Positions 7,924 through 15,741 are shown, numbered from the stretch's first letter. The stretch is 21,769 bases of DNA from Rhodocyclaceae bacterium (GCA_030682595.1 JAUXNZ010000166.1:1-21769), one strand, 5' to 3'. The notes: generated by a model from the sequence alone, not told the origin. Numbers and translations are program-made.

Positions 7924-9045
7924 ATGGCGCTCGAAAACTTCAAGTCCTCGCGACCGCTCAGCCTGGGCGTCGAACTCGAACTGCAGATCCTCGACACCCA
8001 CGACTACGCGCTGACCCCGATGGCCAACGACCTGCTGTACTGGGTTGGGCGCCACGCCGATCATCCGGGCAACATCGTGCCCGAGATTACCCAGGGCATG
8101 ATCGAAATCAGCACCGGCATCCATTCCACGCACCTGACCCTGAGCGCAGAACTTGGCGAGATCCGGGACTTCCTCTGTCGCGGCGGGCGCGAACTCAATC
8201 TCGCGCTTTGCGGCGGCGGCACCCATGCCTTCCAGCACTGGGGCGACACGCGGATTTTCCACAAGGAGCGCTTCCACTACATTTCGGACGTCTATGGTTA
8301 TCTCGCCAAGCAGTTCACGATTTTCGGCCAGCATATCCATATCGGTTGTCCTTCGCCGGACGAGGCGCTGTTCCTGTTGCATTCGTTGTCCCGCTACATT
8401 CCGCACCTGATTGCGCTGTCGGGCGCGTCGCCCTACGTGCACGGACACGATACCGGTTTCGCCTCGGCGCGGCTCAATTCGGTGTTCGCCTTTCCCTTGA
8501 GCGGGCGCGCGCCGATGGTCAATTCCTGGCTCGAGTTCAGCGACTATTTCGAGAAAATGACGCGCACCGGGGTGGTCGAAAGCATGAAGGATTTTTACTG
8601 GGACATCCGCCCCAAGCCAGAATTCGGCACCATCGAAATCCGCGTCTGCGACACGCCGCTGACCGTTGGCCATGCCGCCGACCTGGCCGCCTACCTGCAG
8701 GCGCTGTGCCGCTACCTGATGGTCGAGCGACCGATCTTTCCGGTCGAGGACGATTACCTGGTGTACAACTTCAATCGCTTCCAGGCCTGTCGCTTCGGCA
8801 CCGAGGGCATTCTGGTCGATCCGAAATCTGGCGAGCACCGCACTTTGCGTGAGGACATCCTGGAGACGCTGGTGCGCATCGAGCAGCACGCCATAGAGCT
8901 GGATGCCGACGTTCCCTGCGCGCGCATAAAGACGCGGGTGGAGCAAGGCGCCAGCGACGCCGGCTGGTGTCGTGCCCGTTTCACCGAGCTGGGATCGGCA
9001 CCGGAACTGATGCGCGCGCAGGCGCTCCGCTGGCAGGAGGCCTGA
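7924..9045 (+). CDS. ybdK: YbdK-family carboxylate-amine ligase (glutamate-cysteine ligase type 2)
   Basis: At 373 residues this equals E. coli YbdK (372). It belongs to the GCS2 family of ATP-grasp-unrelated gamma-glutamyl ligases, which join the side-chain carboxylate of glutamate to an amine; E. coli YbdK has weak glutamate-cysteine ligase activity. Family features visible are GVELELQ at residues 15-21 (metal/ATP-binding glutamates), FGQHIHIG at 134-141, and DIRPKPEFGTIEIRVCD at about 227-243. The ATG at 7924 is chosen from its ribosome binding site at 7911-7917. It starts one base after the antiporter stop and is followed after 7 bases by a gamma-glutamyl hydrolase homologue, so all three look like one operon. 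The physiological substrate is unknown. Confidence 0.94.
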   Translation: MALENFKSSRPLSLGVELELQILDTHDYALTPMANDLLYWVGRHADHPGNIVPEITQGMIEISTGIHSTHLTLSAELGEIRDFLCRGGRELNLALCGGGTHAFQHWGDTRIFHKERFHYISDVYGYLAKQFTIFGQHIHIGCPSPDEALFLLHSLSRYIPHLIALSGASPYVHGHDTGFASARLNSVFAFPLSGRAPMVNSWLEFSDYFEKMTRTGVVESMKDFYWDIRPKPEFGTIEIRVCDTPLTVGHAADLAAYLQALCRYLMVERPIFPVEDDYLVYNFNRFQACRFGTEGILVDPKSGEHRTLREDILETLVRIEQHAIELDADVPCARIKTRVEQGASDAGWCRARFTELGSAPELMRAQALRWQEA

Positions 9046-9052
9046 GCGCAAA

Positions 9053-9841
9053 GTGACCCGTTCGCTGCGCATCGGGCTGTCGCCCCGGTTGATGCACCGG
9101 GTGCCGGTCGAACTCGGATTTCGCAACAAGAAGCTGCAATATCTCGAACAGTCGATTGCGCACTGGGTCATGGCCCACGGCGCGCTGGCCTTCATGCTGC
9201 CGACGCTGGTCGAGCACGGCGAAGTCGAGCGGCGCGCGATCCGCGTCAGCGACTATGTGCGCGAACTCGACGGCCTCATCCTTCAGGGCGGCGCCGATGT
9301 CGCGCCGGCCTCCTATGGCGACGAAGCCTTGCGGCCGGAATGGTGCGGCGATCGGGTGCGCGATCTCTACGAAATCGAATTGTTCTGGGAATGCATGATC
9401 CAGGGCAAGCCGGTACTCGGCATCTGCCGCGGCTGCCAGTTGATCAACGTCGCGCTCGGCGGCACGCTCTGGCAGGACCTGCCGAGCCAGACGGAAAGCG
9501 CCAACCGCCACAACGATCCGGCCCGCTATGACCAGTTGGCGCACCCGATCGAGTTCGAAGCCAGCGCAAGCCTGCGCGAGATCTACGGCGGTCTCGACGG
9601 CGGGCAGGTGACCAGCATCCACCACCAGGCGGTCCGCGATCTCGGCAAGGATCTGGCGGTCGAGGCGCGCGCGGAGCCTGACGGCATCATCGAGGCGATC
9701 CGCTGGCGCGGCGCCGGCTTCGTGCTCGGCGTGCAATGGCACCCCGAGTTCCACCCGCCGCTGGATACCCGGCTGCTGCCGCGCGAGCCACTGATGGAGG
9801 CATTCCTCGCGGCGGCGAAGGAAAGGGCGGCGGAATGCTAG
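9053..9841 (+). CDS. Gamma-glutamyl hydrolase-like class I amidotransferase (peptidase C26, PuuD-type)
   Basis: A 262-residue peptidase C26 protein. The nucleophile elbow is GICRGCQ, with the predicted catalytic Cys at residue 125. The rest of the triad is in VQWHPEF, with His230 and Glu232. LILQGGADVAPASYG (about 75-89) and SIHHQAV match PuuD-type gamma-glutamyl-GABA hydrolases, which cleave gamma-glutamyl amides. The start is a GTG at 9053; AGGAGG at 9035-9040 lies 12 bases upstream, a little far. It follows ybdK by 7 bases. A gamma-glutamyl ligase next to a gamma-glutamyl hydrolase suggests a make-and-break pair or successive steps on one gamma-glutamyl compound. E. coli puuD sits in the putrescine pathway, but no other puu genes are present here. 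Confidence 0.92.
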   Translation: MTRSLRIGLSPRLMHRVPVELGFRNKKLQYLEQSIAHWVMAHGALAFMLPTLVEHGEVERRAIRVSDYVRELDGLILQGGADVAPASYGDEALRPEWCGDRVRDLYEIELFWECMIQGKPVLGICRGCQLINVALGGTLWQDLPSQTESANRHNDPARYDQLAHPIEFEASASLREIYGGLDGGQVTSIHHQAVRDLGKDLAVEARAEPDGIIEAIRWRGAGFVLGVQWHPEFHPPLDTRLLPREPLMEAFLAAAKERAAEC

Positions 9842-10039
9842 CGTGTGCGAATGTCGATCCGCCTGCCGACGCAATCCGCCTTCGCTAGCGGGGATGCAGA
9901 ACAATGAATGCGCGACGAAATCCGCGCACTCGGCATGATGGAACTTTGTTCGCTCGGCTCATGGGATTACCCGGCGCCAAGTTATGTCTTTCACGTTAAA
10001 TTTCTACCGTTAAGCCGTTTCGGCACATGATCAGGGCGG
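9842..10039. other. Convergent intergenic gap with a weak hairpin
   Basis: This 198-base gap separates two converging transcription units. It is richer in A+T than its surroundings, especially at 9975-10010. The only clear inverted repeat is TGCGCG at 9909-9914 with CGCGCA at 9923-9928 (six pairs, eight-base loop). Read leftward it is followed by a moderately T-rich run (TTCATTGTTCT), so it might end the leftward usp transcript. No gene is supported here. Confidence 0.5.
9909..9928 (-). terminator. Possible terminator of the leftward kef-usp unit
   Basis: A 6-bp GC stem with an 8-base loop is followed on the minus strand by a T-rich but interrupted stretch. It lies about 110 bases past the usp stop. 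The stem is short, so this is only a candidate. Confidence 0.3.
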
Positions 10040-10957
10040 TCATGAAAACTCGTCAGGCGTCTCGCGCGGGTCGCACATAACCAGCACATCGCCTTGCGCT
10101 TCGGCCAGCACATGCTTGGTCACGCTGCCCAGCAGCAATTCCTCGGCGATATGCGAGCCGTGCTTGCCGATGACAATCAGGTCGCAGTCGTATTCCTGTT
10201 CCATGGCGATGATCTGCTGTGAGGGGTCGCCGTGGATGACCCGCGCCGAATACTCCATCGGCGCCAGTCCGGCGGCAGCCGCCAAATCGTGCAGCCGCTT
10301 GCGGCGGGTCTCGCTGCCGGTCGTGACATATTGACGAATCACCTGCTCCTCAACGCCCGCAAAAGCCAGCTTGCCTTCGTAGGGCAGTTCGAAGGCATGC
10401 AGCAGGACAAGGTCGGCATCGGGCGCCAGCCGTCTTGCCGTGCGGATCGCCTGGAGCGATACGGGGGAGAAGTCCACCGCAACCAGCACGCTGCGATAGG
10501 CCTCATGCGGAGGTTGTTTCACGACCAGCACCGGACGCCGTGCCGATTTGCGCAGTAGACGCGCCGCCGTTGAGCCCAGCATGGCGTGGCGCAGGAAAGA
10601 CTCGCCGCGCGCGCCAAGGATGAGCAGATCCGCATCCAGCGCATCGGCCTCGGCGGCAATCGCGGACAGCGGGTTGCCGACGACGACACGCAGCCGCGCG
10701 GCCACACCTTGAAGGTTCGCCGGATTATCGATCAACTGTTTCAGCTGTTCGCGGGCGTTGTCCTCCAGTGCCGCTTTGACCGCGGACAGATCACTCCCCA
10801 GCATCTCGCGCAGGCTGTCGAGGGTATCGAGTTCGAGCGCGTGGAGAACGTGGAGTTCGTTGCCGGCCAAGGCAGTCAGGTGAAAGGCGCGCTCGACGGC
10901 ATGGCGCGCCGGCGCGGAAAGGTCCGTGGCGGCAAGGATCGTCCGGGGGGTCTTCAT
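10040..10957 (-). CDS. Tandem-domain universal stress protein (UspA family)
   Basis: A 305-residue protein with two complete Usp domains (about residues 1-147 and 153-297). Each carries the ATP-binding signature G-x2-G-x9-G-S: G115/G118/G128-S129 in the first and G264/G267/G277-S278 in the second. Each domain also has the N-terminal Asp motif (LAATDLS, VAVDFS). It should therefore be an ATP-binding type, like E. coli UspE in domain count. AGGAG at 10966-10970 precedes the ATG by eight bases. The ATG overlaps the upstream antiporter stop as ATGA. This tight coupling to a Kef-type antiporter suggests that it senses ATP or stress for that transporter; this is inference, though cytosolic Usp proteins are known to bind some transporters. 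Confidence 0.93.
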   Translation of the reverse strand: MKTPRTILAATDLSAPARHAVERAFHLTALAGNELHVLHALELDTLDSLREMLGSDLSAVKAALEDNAREQLKQLIDNPANLQGVAARLRVVVGNPLSAIAAEADALDADLLILGARGESFLRHAMLGSTAARLLRKSARRPVLVVKQPPHEAYRSVLVAVDFSPVSLQAIRTARRLAPDADLVLLHAFELPYEGKLAFAGVEEQVIRQYVTTGSETRRKRLHDLAAAAGLAPMEYSARVIHGDPSQQIIAMEQEYDCDLIVIGKHGSHIAEELLLGSVTKHVLAEAQGDVLVMCDPRETPDEFS

Positions 10958-12663
10958 TTGATAGTCTCCTTTACTGGGTTCTCGATCACCGGTTGGTAGT
11001 CCCAGTCGCGGATATCCTGAAGCATCAGGTCGATATCGGCGGTGGGGATGTTCAACATCCGTAACGCTGTCGCACCAAGCCGCAGGCTGGCCTCAATCGC
11101 CTCCGGATAGGCATGGATCGCGCCGGCGTTGACCAGGATTGAGCTGGTTTCAAGATCGCGGGCGCGGGCGATGACAGGTAAGTGCGGGCAATGCCGGCGC
11201 AGCGCGGAGATGGCACTCAAGGCGGCGGCATGGGCATCGACAGTGATGATCGCCAGACTGGCGCGCTCAGCTTGGGCAGCGGCCAGTAGTTCCGGATCGG
11301 CAATGTCGCCGTAGAGCACGGGGTGGCCATCGACCCGTCCTTGCTGCACCCGCTTCAGATCAGTATCAAAGGCGACAAAGGTCACACCGCTGGATTTCAG
11401 CAGCACCGCGATGGTATGGCCAACCCGACCATAGCCGCCGATCAGCACCTGGGGCGCGGGCAGGCCTGCCAGCGGCTCCACAAGCGGAGCGGATGCGGCG
11501 TCAGGTCTGGCGAGGCGGCTGGCGATCGCGTGGTTGAAGCGGATCAGCAAAACGCCTGCGATCATCGAGAACAGGACGGCAGTCAGTGCGATCTGGCCAA
11601 TGTCCGGATCGATGGCGCTTGCATCCAGTGCGATGGTGAGCAGCGCGAAGCCGAACTCACCCCCTACCGCCAAGAGGAGAGCGGTACGCCATGAGGCGAT
11701 CGCATCCATGCCGCTGCGGCGCACGATCAGGACGACGATGACGATCTTGCTCAGCAGGAGCAGCACTGTTCCCAGCAGTGCCCAAGGCCAGATCCGGGGC
11801 AGCGAAGCCGGGTCGACCAGCATGCCGACGCCGACAAAGAAAAGACCGAGCAGCACATCGCGAAACGGACGAATGCTCGATTCGACCTGATGACGAAACT
11901 CGGTCTCGCCGAGCATCATGCCCGCCAGGACGGCGCCGAACGCCAGAGACAAGCCCAGACTGCTGGTGGTCCAGGCGGCGGCCAGCACCACCAGCAACAC
12001 CGTCAGGGTGAATAGCTCGGCGGAACGGCGCTCGGCGATCATGTGAAAGAGTGGGCGCAAGGCCCACCGAGCCGCATAGAAGACGAGGGCGAAGGCCAGC
12101 ACGGCCTTGGCCATGGCCCAGCCAAGCTCTCCAGCAAGCTGGTCCATTCCGATAGCGACACCAAGCACTGGAATCACCACCAGAAACGGCACGGCGGTGA
12201 CATCCTGGAATACCGAAATGGCCAGGCCAAGCCGCCCATGCGGGGTATTGTCCTCGCCCTGTTCGGCCAACTGACGGCCGATGATGGTGGAGGACGACTG
12301 TGCGAAGACGGCGCCGACGACAAAGGCTGCCACGGCGCTCAGGCCGGCAAGCCACAGCAGCACGGCCACGGTGGCCGTTGTCAACACGACTTGCGCCGTC
12401 CCGAGACCGAGTATCTGATGGCGCATCGCGTGCAATTGCGGCAACGAATAATTGAGTCCGATCGAGAAGAGCAGAAAAACCACCCCGAACTCGGCCAATA
12501 CCTTGAATTCCGGAACATGCACCGTCGGCCCGACGGTATGGGGCCCGAGAATCAGCCCAACCAGCAGGTAACCGAGGCTGGACGGAATATGCAGCCGTTG
12601 AAAACCGACCATGATCGCCACGGCTACGCCCAGAAGAAGAATGATTTGTGCCAGATTATCCAT
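10954..12663 (-). CDS. Kef-type monovalent cation:proton antiporter with RCK (TrkA-N) domain
   Basis: A 569-residue CPA2 transporter. About 12-13 membrane helices fill residues 1-380, including AQSSSTIIGRQLAEQ (121-135) and the ion-site motif VFQDVTAVP with Gln153-Asp154. A linker is followed by an RCK-N domain from about 404, with GGYGRVG (Gly410, 412, 415) and acidic Asp433, which would bind NAD(H) or a related nucleotide. The ATG at 12663 places the first helix at once. An in-frame GTG at 12738 would add 25 charged residues and overlap the previous gene. A weak AGGA sits only three bases before the ATG. It overlaps the downstream usp by 4 bases. It resembles KefB/KefC but no kefF/kefG-type accessory gene is present. 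K+ or Na+ selectivity is not determinable. Confidence 0.9.
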   Translation of the reverse strand: MDNLAQIILLLGVAVAIMVGFQRLHIPSSLGYLLVGLILGPHTVGPTVHVPEFKVLAEFGVVFLLFSIGLNYSLPQLHAMRHQILGLGTAQVVLTTATVAVLLWLAGLSAVAAFVVGAVFAQSSSTIIGRQLAEQGEDNTPHGRLGLAISVFQDVTAVPFLVVIPVLGVAIGMDQLAGELGWAMAKAVLAFALVFYAARWALRPLFHMIAERRSAELFTLTVLLVVLAAAWTTSSLGLSLAFGAVLAGMMLGETEFRHQVESSIRPFRDVLLGLFFVGVGMLVDPASLPRIWPWALLGTVLLLLSKIVIVVLIVRRSGMDAIASWRTALLLAVGGEFGFALLTIALDASAIDPDIGQIALTAVLFSMIAGVLLIRFNHAIASRLARPDAASAPLVEPLAGLPAPQVLIGGYGRVGHTIAVLLKSSGVTFVAFDTDLKRVQQGRVDGHPVLYGDIADPELLAAAQAERASLAIITVDAHAAALSAISALRRHCPHLPVIARARDLETSSILVNAGAIHAYPEAIEASLRLGATALRMLNIPTADIDLMLQDIRDWDYQPVIENPVKETIK

Positions 12664-12718
12664 ATGTCCTATACGTTTGCGGCGCTTCCTGGCATTGCCC
12701 TGATGAGCCGGTTGCGTT

Positions 12719-14374
12719 TCACGATGCCGCTCCACCACCCCGAATGATAGCGGTCAGGGCCTCGACCGCGTAATCGACGGCGTTGCGCATTGGATACAGG
12801 ATGGTCGGAGCGCCCAGCCTCTTCAGGGCGGCGCCGTCAAAATCCTCGCGGGCGACGACCGCGATTTCACCGGTGAAATGCAATTCCCGCAGGCTGCGCA
12901 GCAGATCGCGGTTCGAGGCCATGTCCGGCAGGGTGCTGACCACCCAGCGCGTGTCCTTGAGCGGCAGGCTTTCGAGGAACTCGCTGGCGATGCCGTCGCC
13001 GTAGCGCACCGGCAGGCCCTGCCGCCGCAGCGTGCGCGCCACCTCCGGATCGAATTCGACGCCGAGCACCTTGAGTTCGGCCTCTTTCAGGCCCAGCGCC
13101 AGGCGGCTGCCGTAGCGCCCCAGGCCGAACACGATGACGTCGGCCTCGCGCAGATCGTGGCGTTCCGTCGCCACTGCCAGTTCTCGGAAGGGACGCTTGC
13201 GCTCGAAAGCCCCCAGCCAGGGCGCCAGCTTCTCGTAGAGTTGATGCGAATAGAGGATCATGTAGGTCGACAAGGCGATGGTGATCAGCCCGACCAGCGT
13301 GGTCAGCCCCAGCGCACCGTTATCGATGTGGCCGAGGGTGATGCCCATGGCGACGAAGATGATCGAAAACTCGCTGATCTGGGCCACCGTGAGGCCGCAA
13401 AGGAAGCCGGTGCGCTTGCGGTAGCCCATGTAGCCCATGATCGCCATGACGATCAGCGGGTTGCCGATCAGCACGAACAGCGACAGAGCAATCGCCGGCC
13501 AGACTTCGCCGCCGAGGGTGGAGAAGTCCAGCTTGGCGCCGAGATCGATAAAAAAGAACAGCAACAGGAAGTCCCGGATGCCTGTCAACCTGGCGTTGAT
13601 CGCATCCCGATAATGCGTCGAGGCGAGCGAGAAGCCGGCGAGGAAGGCGCCGGCCTCCTTCGAGAAACCCGCCCATTCGCCCAGCGCGGCCAGGCCCGTG
13701 CCCCAGGCGATGGCGAAGATCAGCAGCAGTTCCTGCGACTGCGCCATGCGGTCGACAACTTTGGGCAAGACGTAGCGCATCAGCAGATACATGCCCACCA
13801 GCGCTACGCCAATACGCAAGGCCAGCGAGCCGACCAGGGGCAGTAGCGCACCCTCGCCGCCATCACCGCGCAGGGCGCTCATCACCATCATCGCGATCAC
13901 GACGGCCAAGTCCTGGACGATCAGGAAGCCGACGGCGATGCGGCCGTGCAGCGAATCGATCTCGCGCTTGTCGGACAAAAGCTTGACAATGATGATGGTG
14001 CTCGAAAAGGTCAGTGCGACGGCGACGTAGAGTGCTTCCACCCAGCCCCTGCCCATGGCGAGGATGAGGAGGAAGCCGATGACGATGGTGAAGGCGAGTT
14101 GCCCCAGACCGGTGGCCAGTGCGACGGGACCGATATGGCGGATATGCTGCAGGTCAAGCTTGAGGCCGACGACGAAGAGCAACACCGTGACGCCAACCTG
14201 GGCGAGCAGGTTGATCTGGTCATGAGCGGTGACGATACCCAGCAGGGCGGGACCGGCCGCGATACCGATCACGATGTAAGCAATCAGCACCGGCTGGCGC
14301 AGCCAGAGAGAAACCGCGCCCGCGGCGGCGGACATCAGTAGCAGAAGGGCAAACTCGCCAAAGACTCCGAGCAT
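12719..14374 (-). CDS. Second Kef/YbaL-type cation:proton antiporter with RCK (TrkA-N) domain
   Basis: A 551-residue CPA2 protein. The membrane part (residues 1-385) includes LTFSSTIIIVKLLSDKRE (121-138), LIVQDLAVVI with Gln154-Asp155, GFSKEAGAFLAGFSLA, and FFFIDLGAKLDF. An RCK-N domain begins near 410 with FGLGRYG (Gly417, 419, 422) and Asp442 (VEFDP). It ends soon afterwards, with no full RCK-C domain. GAGGA at 14383-14387 supports the start with eight bases of spacing. It lies 52 bases after the YqaA-like gene and 55 bases before the first Kef gene. The two proteins share only the general family plan, with different ion-site contexts (LIVQDLAV versus VFQDVTAV), so they look like distinct subfamilies, not a recent duplication. 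Confidence 0.9.
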   Translation of the reverse strand: MLGVFGEFALLLLMSAAAGAVSLWLRQPVLIAYIVIGIAAGPALLGIVTAHDQINLLAQVGVTVLLFVVGLKLDLQHIRHIGPVALATGLGQLAFTIVIGFLLILAMGRGWVEALYVAVALTFSSTIIIVKLLSDKREIDSLHGRIAVGFLIVQDLAVVIAMMVMSALRGDGGEGALLPLVGSLALRIGVALVGMYLLMRYVLPKVVDRMAQSQELLLIFAIAWGTGLAALGEWAGFSKEAGAFLAGFSLASTHYRDAINARLTGIRDFLLLFFFIDLGAKLDFSTLGGEVWPAIALSLFVLIGNPLIVMAIMGYMGYRKRTGFLCGLTVAQISEFSIIFVAMGITLGHIDNGALGLTTLVGLITIALSTYMILYSHQLYEKLAPWLGAFERKRPFRELAVATERHDLREADVIVFGLGRYGSRLALGLKEAELKVLGVEFDPEVARTLRRQGLPVRYGDGIASEFLESLPLKDTRWVVSTLPDMASNRDLLRSLRELHFTGEIAVVAREDFDGAALKRLGAPTILYPMRNAVDYAVEALTAIIRGGGAAS

Positions 14375-14417
14375 GATTCAGTTCCTCAGAATGGTCATGT
14401 GCATTTTTTGGTCAGAC

Positions 14418-14429
14418 AGCCATATGGCT
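14418..14429. repeat. Perfect 12-bp palindrome over the yqaA stop
   Basis: AGCCATATGGCT is a perfect palindrome ending one base short of the end of the minus-strand TAG stop (14428-14430). It could be an operator or chance. Nothing else marks it. Confidence 0.35.
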
Positions 14430-15009
14430 AGCGATAGGTAAGGAAGCCTACCGCCAGCGCGGCCAGCACGACGGTGGCCCAGCCCAGGCGGTCGACATAG
14501 CGGTGCAAGGCCGCCTCCATGCGTGCGCCGCCCCAGGCCATCAGGCCGGCGACCATGAAAAAGCGCGCGCCGCGGCCGATGATGGAGGCGATGGCGAAGG
14601 GCAGCAGCGTCATTGACAGGGCGCCGGCGGCGATGGTGAAAACCTTGTATGGGATGGGCGAGAAGCCGGCGACGAAAACCGCCCAGAAACCCCACACGCC
14701 AAACCACGCGACGGCCGTTTGATATGCGTCCCAGTAGTGGCTTGCCTGCAGCCAGGGCAGTATCGAGTCAATCGCGAAAAAACCGATGGCATAGCCGAGG
14801 AGTCCGCCGGCCACCGATGCCAGCGTCGTCAGCAGGGCGAGCCACCAAGCTCGCCGCGGATTGGCGAGGCACATCGGCGCCAGCATCACATCCGGCGGCA
14901 CCGGGAAGAATGACGATTCCGCAAAACTCATTCCGCCCAAATACCAGGGGGCGTGGGGGTGCCGGGACCAGGTCATGGCGCGGCGATATAAGGGAGAGAA
15001 TATTTTCAC
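14428..15009 (-). CDS. YqaA-like DedA/VTT-domain membrane protein
   Basis: A 193-residue inner-membrane protein of the DedA/SNARE-associated (VTT) superfamily, YqaA branch. Visible family features are SFAESSFFPVPPDVMLAPM (28-46), a glycine-rich helix (SVAGGLLGYAIG), and GFSPIPYKVFTIAAG (115-129) followed by IGRGARF (144-150). The PIPYK and GRxxR-like residues correspond to the essential Pro/Arg region of DedA proteins, which act as lipid scramblases or flippases. The start is a GTG at 15009, favoured because the residues MKIFSPLYRRAMTW plus HPHAPWYL match the family N-terminus; the next ATG is at 14976. Only a weak GGGT precedes it. It heads the leftward yqaA-kef-kef-usp group; the promoter, if any, is in the 15010-15216 spacer. 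DedA proteins have been linked to pH and membrane-potential tolerance, which fits the neighbours. Confidence 0.88.
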   Translation of the reverse strand: MKIFSPLYRRAMTWSRHPHAPWYLGGMSFAESSFFPVPPDVMLAPMCLANPRRAWWLALLTTLASVAGGLLGYAIGFFAIDSILPWLQASHYWDAYQTAVAWFGVWGFWAVFVAGFSPIPYKVFTIAAGALSMTLLPFAIASIIGRGARFFMVAGLMAWGGARMEAALHRYVDRLGWATVVLAALAVGFLTYR

Positions 15010-15127
15010 GGCAGACCCTGCGGCAGCCCGTACGTCCGAAGCGGGCGCACGCGAAGAGCGCGCATGTTAACGTGAAATACGCAATTTGACGCCGCGTTCA
15101 TGGACGAGCGCAGCGAGCAAACTTCGT

Positions 15128-15161
15128 CCCCCGCCCCGGGGCGGGGGCTGGGGGTGGGGGG
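15128..15161 (+). repeat. GC palindrome merging into a G-quadruplex motif (REP-like)
   Basis: CCCCCGCCCC at 15128-15137 is followed directly by its exact complement GGGGCGGGGG at 15138-15147. The G tracts then continue after CT as five Gs (15150-15154), T, and six Gs (15156-15161). The plus strand thus has four G tracts of at least four with loops of 1, 2 and 1 base, a classic strong G-quadruplex pattern that competes with the hairpin. Similar GC-rich elements recur between genes in many betaproteobacteria, so this may be one copy of a dispersed REP-like family. Confidence 0.75.
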
Positions 15162-15179
15162 CATGCAAAGGGGCTGGCT

Positions 15180-15214
15180 TTCATGATGCTGGGTGATATT
15201 TCACGCATCATGAA
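15180..15214 (-). terminator. Hairpin just after the DUF2062 stop: terminator or mRNA 3' stabiliser
   Basis: TTCATGATGC (15180-15189) pairs perfectly with GCATCATGAA (15205-15214). The stem continues inside with GTGA (15193-15196) and TCAC (15201-15204) around a TATT loop, leaving a three-base bulge. It begins two bases after the stop codon of the DUF2062 gene. No T run follows on the minus strand, so intrinsic termination is doubtful. Protection of the mnh transcript end or an RNA-binding site is equally possible. Confidence 0.55.
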
Positions 15215-15216
15215 GG

Positions 15217-15741
15217 TCACGCCTGCATCAGACGCTTCCTGCGTTTGCGCATGACGCGCCAGTACCAGACCATGCTGATCAGGGCGTAGCTGCCGATACC
15301 GCAGCTGACCGCGGCAATGGACAGTCCGATGAACAGGGGCAGGCCGACGCTGCCCAGGCTCTGCCAGAGACTCTCGTCCGCACTGCCGTCCGGCAGCGGC
15401 GGCGGTGCGGCGGCGTCCGTGCCGGTGAGCCAGGCGCCGAGATGGTAGGCGGCGTAGTAAATGGGGGCGAAGGTGACCGGATTGGTCACCAGGGTGCTCG
15501 TCACGGCGACGGGAACGTTGGCGCGCAGGACGACCGCCGTGACGGCCGAAAAGGGGATCTGGACGAGCGGGATCAGCAGCCCGAAAAACACCCCGATGCC
15601 GACGCCCAGCGCGACACCGCGCCGCGACCAGTGCCAGAGGCGCGGCTGGTGCAGCAGCGGTCCCAGCCAGCGCAGCCAGCGTTGGCCGGCGAGTTGTTCG
15701 CGCGTGGGAATGTGGCGTCGCAGCCTTTCAAGTATTGACAT
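15217..15741 (-). CDS. DUF2062 domain membrane protein
   Basis: A 174-residue protein with the DUF2062 domain. An Arg/Trp-rich start is followed by GVALGVGIGVFFGLLIPLV (42-60) and QIPFSAVTAVVLRANVPVAV, then TNPVTFAPIYYAAYHLG (86-102), a Pro-rich loop, a third hydrophobic segment and a basic tail (RVMRKRRKRLMQA). Length and layout are typical of the family, whose function is not established. The ATG at 15741 lies inside the mnhG coding region, overlapping its last 14 bases. It is therefore translated as the last gene of the mnh operon. An auxiliary role with the Mrp antiporter is an inference from position only. Confidence 0.9.
   Translation of the reverse strand: MSILERLRRHIPTREQLAGQRWLRWLGPLLHQPRLWHWSRRGVALGVGIGVFFGLLIPLVQIPFSAVTAVVLRANVPVAVTSTLVTNPVTFAPIYYAAYHLGAWLTGTDAAAPPPLPDGSADESLWQSLGSVGLPLFIGLSIAAVSCGIGSYALISMVWYWRVMRKRRKRLMQA

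Larger units (their letters stand above)
15010..15216. other. Intergenic spacer with two inverted repeats and a G-quadruplex motif
   Basis: This 207-base spacer separates the mnh-DUF2062 operon (its 3' side) from yqaA (its 5' side), both read leftward. It contains a perfect GC palindrome continuing into G tracts (15128-15161) and a long imperfect hairpin (15180-15214). No ORF with a protein-like composition is seen. The yqaA promoter should lie at about 15020-15120, but no convincing -35/-10 pair stands out. Confidence 0.6.

Noticed and set aside
9989..9999. TTAACGTGAAA shared (inverted) with 15067-15077, and CGTGAAAT again in the 15180-15214 hairpin
   Set aside because: Only 8-11 bases, with no consistent distance to a gene start; plausible chance matches in the A+T-richer spacers.
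12664..12738. N-terminal extension of the Kef-type antiporter from a GTG at 12738
   Set aside because: The added 25 residues are highly charged, overlap the preceding gene and are not expected before the first membrane helix.
10954..14374. The two Kef-type genes as a tandem duplication
   Set aside because: Their membrane and RCK motifs differ throughout, so they appear to be distinct subfamilies brought together rather than copies.
14418..14429. Palindrome AGCCATATGGCT as an operator for the downstream antiporter gene
   Set aside because: A single short palindrome across a stop codon with no promoter nearby is not enough; it is kept only as a low-confidence repeat.
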